Of a stretch of 64,000 nt of DNA, positions 60,538 to 64,000 are shown one piece after another. The notes beneath the pieces are model-generated. The model searched no databases, was not told the origin of the DNA, and saw only the letters and a program-made list of their open reading frames with translations. Each line of letters opens with the position of its first letter. Positions within the stretch are counted from its first letter, which is position 1. Origin of the DNA: Nitrosomonas ureae (GTDB taxonomy: Bacteria; Pseudomonadota; Gammaproteobacteria; Burkholderiales; Nitrosomonadaceae); the NCBI RefSeq assembly GCF_900206265.1, contig NZ_LT907782.1:2728001-2792000 (forward strand), given 5' to 3'. The position numbers were made by a program, and so were the translations under genes.

Positions 60538-62005
60538 GCCTATACCTGAGAAAGAAAATATCTTGGATAGGATTAATGAATTGTTCAATGAAAAGCCGTC
60601 AATTGATTCGGTACTAGATAGTAATATTCGATATACGCAGGTCGATTTGCTTCAATATATTGATGATGATCACATTCTTAAGAAGCTAAGTATTCAAGTT
60701 GCAAAAGAAACTTCATTGCCATCAAGTTCCGTATTTCTTGCTGGCTTAGGGACTTTTAGCTCAGTAGCGGCTCGCAAATACACTGTGTTATATGAAGACG
60801 GCACTCCTCTCCCTATTGGTCTATATGTTGTTATAGAACAGCCATCCGGTTCAGGTAAATCTAGGTGTTTAAAGATATTCCAGAAGCCATTCTATGATAT
60901 GTCAAAAGAAATATATGATGAAATTACAATGGGAATGGCAACACTTAATAGCAAAAAAGATAAAGGTGTTTTGTCAAAGGATGAAGATAATGAACTGAGT
61001 CAGTTAATGGCAAGGCTTAATGCATTCCAGCCAATATTTACTACTAATACCACTGCTGAGGGATTAGAAAAACAATTGACAGTGTCCAATGGATTCTTTA
61101 GCTGTATATCCAGCGAACAGGGATTATTCAATGTCTTATTTGGCAATTCTTATAGAACAGATTCTAAAGTTAATAATAATGATGTAGTTCTTAATGGGTT
61201 TGATGCTGGATGGATTAATAGCGCCAGAGTAACCAGGAAGGGATATTGCGGTCGTGTTGTTGGTAGTATCGTCTGTTTTGCTCAATCAAACAGCATTGAG
61301 ACGCTGTTAAATTCATCCAATGGCACTGGACTATCAGAACGTTTTCTTATGCTTGTAGAACCCCATAGTTTGGGCAAGCGTGATCATCTGAAAAGGATCG
61401 AGCGTAACCACATTATTACAGATGAATATGCTTGGAAATGCAGAGAAATGAAGGATGTTATTGAGCACGCTGTGGAGTTCGATGAACTGAGATTAATCAC
61501 TATTCCAGATAGCGGCTTTCTTAAAATAAATGAATTTCTTAATACGATAGAAAAAGACTTAGACGATGGTGGTAAATATTCTCATGCTTCATTACGAGGT
61601 GCAGCGTCTAAGGTGAATATGCAGATAATGAAAATTGCCGCAAATCTTTGCCTAATCGACAAAAATAAGGAAGAGTTTTGGGAAAGCTATGAAATTGATG
61701 ACAAGTATATAGATTCAGCCATAAATATTTGCAATACATTATTAGAAGCTCTTCTTAAGCTGTGTCAGACAAAAGGAATTATAGGTACTCGAGCAGAGTT
61801 TGCATCGATAATATTGCTATTTGAAGATAATAATAAACCCAAAACTGAGAGAGCTATTATTCAATCAAGATCAAGAGTATCGCCCTTTAAACAGTATTCA
61901 GGTAATAAATCAGAATTAATTAGACAAACGCTTAATGAGATGTTAAGTCAAAACATACTGACTAAAAGATATTGTCATCAAACTAGTTATTACTCATTGC
62001 TTTAA
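60527..62005 (+). CDS. P-loop DUF3987-like protein, putative replication protein of the element
   Basis: A 492-residue product starting at ATG 60527, which overlaps the previous gene by 11 bp. A P-loop lies at residues 104-113 (EQPSGSGKSR), preceded by VQVAKETSLPSSSVFLAG-type sequence and followed by an Asp-containing strand (VVLNGFDAGWINSARVTRKGYCGRVVGSIVCFAQS). This is the layout of DUF3987 proteins encoded by phage satellites and islands, thought to be helicase- or primase-linked. The final 80 residues look winged-helix-like. A replication role is supported by the iteron array just downstream. Confidence 0.65.
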   Translation: MMNEPIPEKENILDRINELFNEKPSIDSVLDSNIRYTQVDLLQYIDDDHILKKLSIQVAKETSLPSSSVFLAGLGTFSSVAARKYTVLYEDGTPLPIGLYVVIEQPSGSGKSRCLKIFQKPFYDMSKEIYDEITMGMATLNSKKDKGVLSKDEDNELSQLMARLNAFQPIFTTNTTAEGLEKQLTVSNGFFSCISSEQGLFNVLFGNSYRTDSKVNNNDVVLNGFDAGWINSARVTRKGYCGRVVGSIVCFAQSNSIETLLNSSNGTGLSERFLMLVEPHSLGKRDHLKRIERNHIITDEYAWKCREMKDVIEHAVEFDELRLITIPDSGFLKINEFLNTIEKDLDDGGKYSHASLRGAASKVNMQIMKIAANLCLIDKNKEEFWESYEIDDKYIDSAINICNTLLEALLKLCQTKGIIGTRAEFASIILLFEDNNKPKTERAIIQSRSRVSPFKQYSGNKSELIRQTLNEMLSQNILTKRYCHQTSYYSLL

Positions 62006-62025
62006 ATCATAAACCTGTTTCCGAT

Positions 62026-62325
62026 GTTGTAAGCTTTACAACAAACTTACAACACACAATAAGTTAATAAAAATATATAGTTACTTGATAATAATTATAT
62101 TTGTTGTAATGTTGTAATAATTTTTCTATTTTCTATTTTCTATTTTCTATTTTCTATTTTCTATTTTCTATTTTCTATTTTCTATTTTCTCTTTTTTGAC
62201 TTTTGATCTGCTTCTACATATATATTTAGGAATTCTTACAACATTACAACATTACAACAAATCAGCGGAAAGCTTTACCTATATTACTTTTGAATTGTTG
62301 TAAAAGCTTACAACAATTTTACAAC
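62026..62325. repeat. Iteron array TTACAAC/GTTGTAA, candidate replication origin
   Basis: Eleven copies of one 7-mer in 300 bp. GTTGTAA starts at 62026, 62103, 62111 and 62297; TTACAAC starts at 62036, 62047, 62236, 62244, 62252, 62308 and 62319. Tandem copies repeat every 8 bp (62103/62111; 62236/62244/62252), and two facing pairs form palindromes (62026-62042 and 62297-62314). No gene is found between 62006 and 62386. The array has the look of a Rep-binding origin. Confidence 0.65.
62126..62188 (+). repeat. Nine tandem CTATTTT heptamers
   Basis: Nine perfect copies of the 7-bp unit CTATTTT, followed by a degenerate CTCTTTT. All pyrimidine apart from one A per unit. It lies in the middle of the iteron array and could be an easily melted DNA-unwinding element, or a phase-variable slippage tract. 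Confidence 0.9.
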
Positions 62326-62386
62326 CCACTACTAATTGAAATTCCAGAGGTCTATTAATTATTTTATGAAAAATAGGGAAATAAAT

Positions 62387-62632
62387 ATGCCTGTAACCAT
62401 TGATATGAAAGGTATTGAGTTAATACCTACCCCCAAGATTAAGCTTGCTAACATTGAAGATTGCAGGCGGGAAATGGCACGGGTTTATCGGGATGCACGG
62501 ACAGCCCGCATTGATTCGCAAGATGCTTCACGATTCGTATATATATTGTCGCAGATTGGCAAAATGATTGAGCTTTCAGACATTGAAAAACGACTGGAAT
62601 TATTGGAAAGGCAAAACAATGACCAGTATTAA
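62387..62632 (+). CDS. Small hypothetical island protein 1
   Basis: An 81-residue product starting at ATG 62387 after AGGGAAAT. Central helix with Arg-rich segment (CRREMARVYRDARTARIDSQDASRFVYILSQIGKMIE) and a C-terminal coiled coil DIEKRLELLERQ. An upstream in-frame ATG at 62366 is possible. Overlaps the next gene by 14 bp. Similar to small proteins of mobile islands; function unknown. Confidence 0.6.
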   Translation: MPVTIDMKGIELIPTPKIKLANIEDCRREMARVYRDARTARIDSQDASRFVYILSQIGKMIELSDIEKRLELLERQNNDQY

Positions 62633-62828
62633 AAAACGGCTCGAGAAACTGGAAAGACTGCAACCTAGAGGATTACAGTATTCAAGCGATGATGAATTAG
62701 ATGCCAGAATTGCAGAACTATGTAACAAACCGGAAATTCATGACTGGTTAGTAGATGATACTAATAACGATCCTATGCGTTTGCGTGTCATTGATTTAAT
62801 GACGCAACAAAGGGTAGGTGCTTATTGA
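62619..62828 (+). CDS. Small hypothetical island protein 2
   Basis: A 69-residue product starting at ATG 62619 (MTSIKKRLEKLERLQ), whose coiled-coil N-terminus repeats the IxKRLExLE motif of the previous protein's C-terminus. The rest is acidic (SSDDELDARIAELC, WLVDDTNNDP). Start overlaps the previous gene by 14 bp. Function unknown. Confidence 0.6.
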   Translation: MTSIKKRLEKLERLQPRGLQYSSDDELDARIAELCNKPEIHDWLVDDTNNDPMRLRVIDLMTQQRVGAY

Positions 62829-62829
62829 A

Positions 62830-63048
62830 ATGAATATTAAAAAGCGATTAGAGAAACTGGAAACCGTATCGAAAGTTAAGACAGTTAAGGTTGATGTCAT
62901 TCGCATAATCTTTGAGCCTGATGGCACAATTTCTGGTGCTATCCATAGAAATGCTAATGGTGAGCGAGTTATTGTTTTAGATGAAGAATTAAAAATCTTA
63001 AAGAAGAAAGGAAACTTGCATGACGCAAAAATTAAAACCGCTGGATAG
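62830..63048 (+). CDS. Small hypothetical island protein 3
   Basis: A 72-residue product starting MNIKKRLEKLETVSK, again the IKKRLEKLE motif, then a beta-rich section (VKVDVIRIIFEPDGTISGAIHRNANGERVIVLDEE). It starts 1 bp after the previous stop, so the three small genes form one tight unit. Function unknown. Confidence 0.6.
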   Translation: MNIKKRLEKLETVSKVKTVKVDVIRIIFEPDGTISGAIHRNANGERVIVLDEELKILKKKGNLHDAKIKTAG

Positions 63049-63105
63049 ATGCTCAGCTATTCAACAAAATAACCTGTGATCTAATTTAAAAAAGATAAAT
63101 TAAAT

Positions 63106-64000
63106 TGTTGATACCGGTTTAAAATTGACCACCCATTACGGTTGAAATTTGACCAGGGGAAAATAGAGCGCAGGATACTACGCATCTGTGGATAAGTCGA
63201 CCAGACTGGATTGGTAATTTGCCTCCTGTTGATGTTTTAGTTTGTTGTAATTGACTACGAATCGACCAGATTTTCTTCTGGAGAATATTTTTCTTTTTCC
63301 CGCTGCTGTATTCTGATCTTTGCATTGGCTGTACTTTGTTTGTAGCGGAAAGACTCGTTGCCGGTTTCGATGATGTGGCAATGGTGTGTGAGTCGATCCA
63401 GCAGCGCTGTAGTCATTTTGGCGTCGATGAATACGATGCTCCATTCTGCGAATGCGAGGTTGGTGGTGATAATGATACTGGTACGTTCATACAACCTGGA
63501 GAGTAGATGAAACAATAGTGCGCCACCGGCTTGTGAGAATGGCAGATAGCCCAGTTCGTCGAGAATGACCAGGTCGATCTGCAACAGCCGCAAGGCAAGC
63601 CTGCCTTGTTTGCCCGCTGATTTTTCTTGTTCCAGACTATTGGCCAGATCGATGGCGCTGAAGAAGCGTACCTTTTTATTGTGATGCTGGATGCCTGAAG
63701 TGCCGATGGCAATGGCCAGGTGTGTTTTGCCAGTACCGGTGCCGCCGACCAACACCAGGTTCTGTGCAGCGGCTGTAAATTCCATTGTAGCCAGCTGATG
63801 AATCAGTTGCTGATCGACTTTGGACTGACTGAAGTCGAAGCCCTGTAAGTGGCGCTGCACCGGGAATCTGGCAGCTTGTGTCTGATAGCGAATGGAACGG
63901 AGGTTGCGCTCGGTTGTTTCAGCCTGGAGTAACTGGTTTAGCAGTGTGTCTGCGAAATTAAAACTGTCAGCGACATCGGGCGTATTCTGTTGCCTCAGTT
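63106..64000 (-). mobile_element. IS21-family insertion sequence, right part
   Basis: The element end is placed near TGTTGATACCGG at 63106, followed by TTGACC-type internal repeats (AAATTGACCA, ATTTGACCAG), as in IS21-family ends. It carries istB reading in from the window's right edge; istA must lie beyond it. The left side is the tRNA-Thr element, so the IS interrupted that element. Confidence 0.75.
63255..64000 (-). CDS. istB: IstB-like ATP-binding transposition helper, 5' end outside window
   Basis: The open frame enters from the right edge (about 248 codons visible). Before the P-loop it reads [24 protein letters not shown], the usual IstB region; then Walker [12 protein letters not shown], Walker [17 protein letters not shown], and [14 protein letters not shown], the AAA+ sensor region. 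IstB helps the IstA transposase choose a target. The start codon lies outside the window, so length cannot be compared. Confidence 0.9.
   Translation of the reverse strand, partial: LRQQNTPDVADSFNFADTLLNQLLQAETTERNLRSIRYQTQAARFPVQRHLQGFDFSQSKVDQQLIHQLATMEFTAAAQNLVLVGGTGTGKTHLAIAIGTSGIQHHNKKVRFFSAIDLANSLEQEKSAGKQGRLALRLLQIDLVILDELGYLPFSQAGGALLFHLLSRLYERTSIIITTNLAFAEWSIVFIDAKMTTALLDRLTHHCHIIETGNESFRYKQSTANAKIRIQQREKEKYSPEENLVDS

Noticed and set aside
62126..62188. CRISPR-like array
   Set aside because: The repeat is a 7-bp tandem without spacers and no cas genes are present.

Overview
The window looks like chromosomal DNA of a Nitrosomonas-type ammonia-oxidising betaproteobacterium. The first gene is a close match in design to SmbP, the small His-rich periplasmic metal-binding protein known from Nitrosomonas europaea. 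The gene orders tig-clpP-clpX-lon, DUF721-M23-secA and petABC-sspAB are those expected of Betaproteobacteria. No amo, hao or rRNA genes are present, so the genus call is an inference. Most of the window is ordinary housekeeping DNA, broken by several accessory segments.

Layout. 1-4.1 kb: smbP, a small membrane protein, a Nudix hydrolase, mnmA and corA. 4.7-7.5 kb: tRNA-Ser(TGA) with a P4-type integrase beside it, followed by a truncated RHS tip and a possible immunity gene (an eroded island). 7.7-11.9 kb: a minus-strand mutagenesis cassette (umuC, a DnaQ/GIY-YIG nuclease fusion, a UmuD-like S24 protein) preceded by an unknown gene that may be KwaB/DUF4868-like. 12.1-21.2 kb: groESL under a perfect CIRCE element and a sigma-32-like promoter, an SDR gene, tRNA-Leu, then tig-clpP-clpX-lon. 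21.2-27.8 kb: lipid head-group-type genes, three tRNAs (His, Arg, Pro), a family 5 uracil-DNA glycosylase, a tautomerase, uvrC, pgsA and yaiI. 28-36 kb: nrdA-nrdB behind an NrdR-box pair, a solitary integron-cassette-like insert, fumC and an MFS transporter. 36.4-43.5 kb: an ABC-transporter-dependent polysaccharide export locus with a WbdD-like methyltransferase/coiled-coil protein and two glycosyltransferases. 43.5-57.9 kb: mgtE, aroE, a TonB-like protein, an RNase II-family protein, an IS5 scar, dciA-like, an M23 peptidase, secA, petABC and sspAB. 57.9-64 kb: tRNA-Thr(TGT) and an integrative element (integrase, regulator-like small proteins, a P-loop DUF3987-like protein, an iteron array) interrupted by an IS21-family insertion that runs off the window.

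How the genes work together. The proteostasis block combines chaperonin, trigger factor, ClpXP and Lon, and SspB at 57.5 kb is a ClpXP adaptor. The repair genes (UvrC, UdgB, UmuDC-like) and the NrdAB nucleotide supply form a second theme. The 36.4-43.5 kb locus reads as one translationally coupled operon that makes and exports a capped polysaccharide.

The most unusual items are: the lone 716-bp cassette between nrdB and fumC, whose two ends would rebuild a paired attC site; the dense TTACAAC/GTTGTAA array with nine CTATTTT units behind the P-loop gene of the tRNA-Thr island, a candidate replication origin; the umu cassette with a proofreading-type exonuclease/nuclease fusion; and the WbdD-like polysaccharide terminator. 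Functions come from reading translated motifs and remembered family features; no database search was possible.
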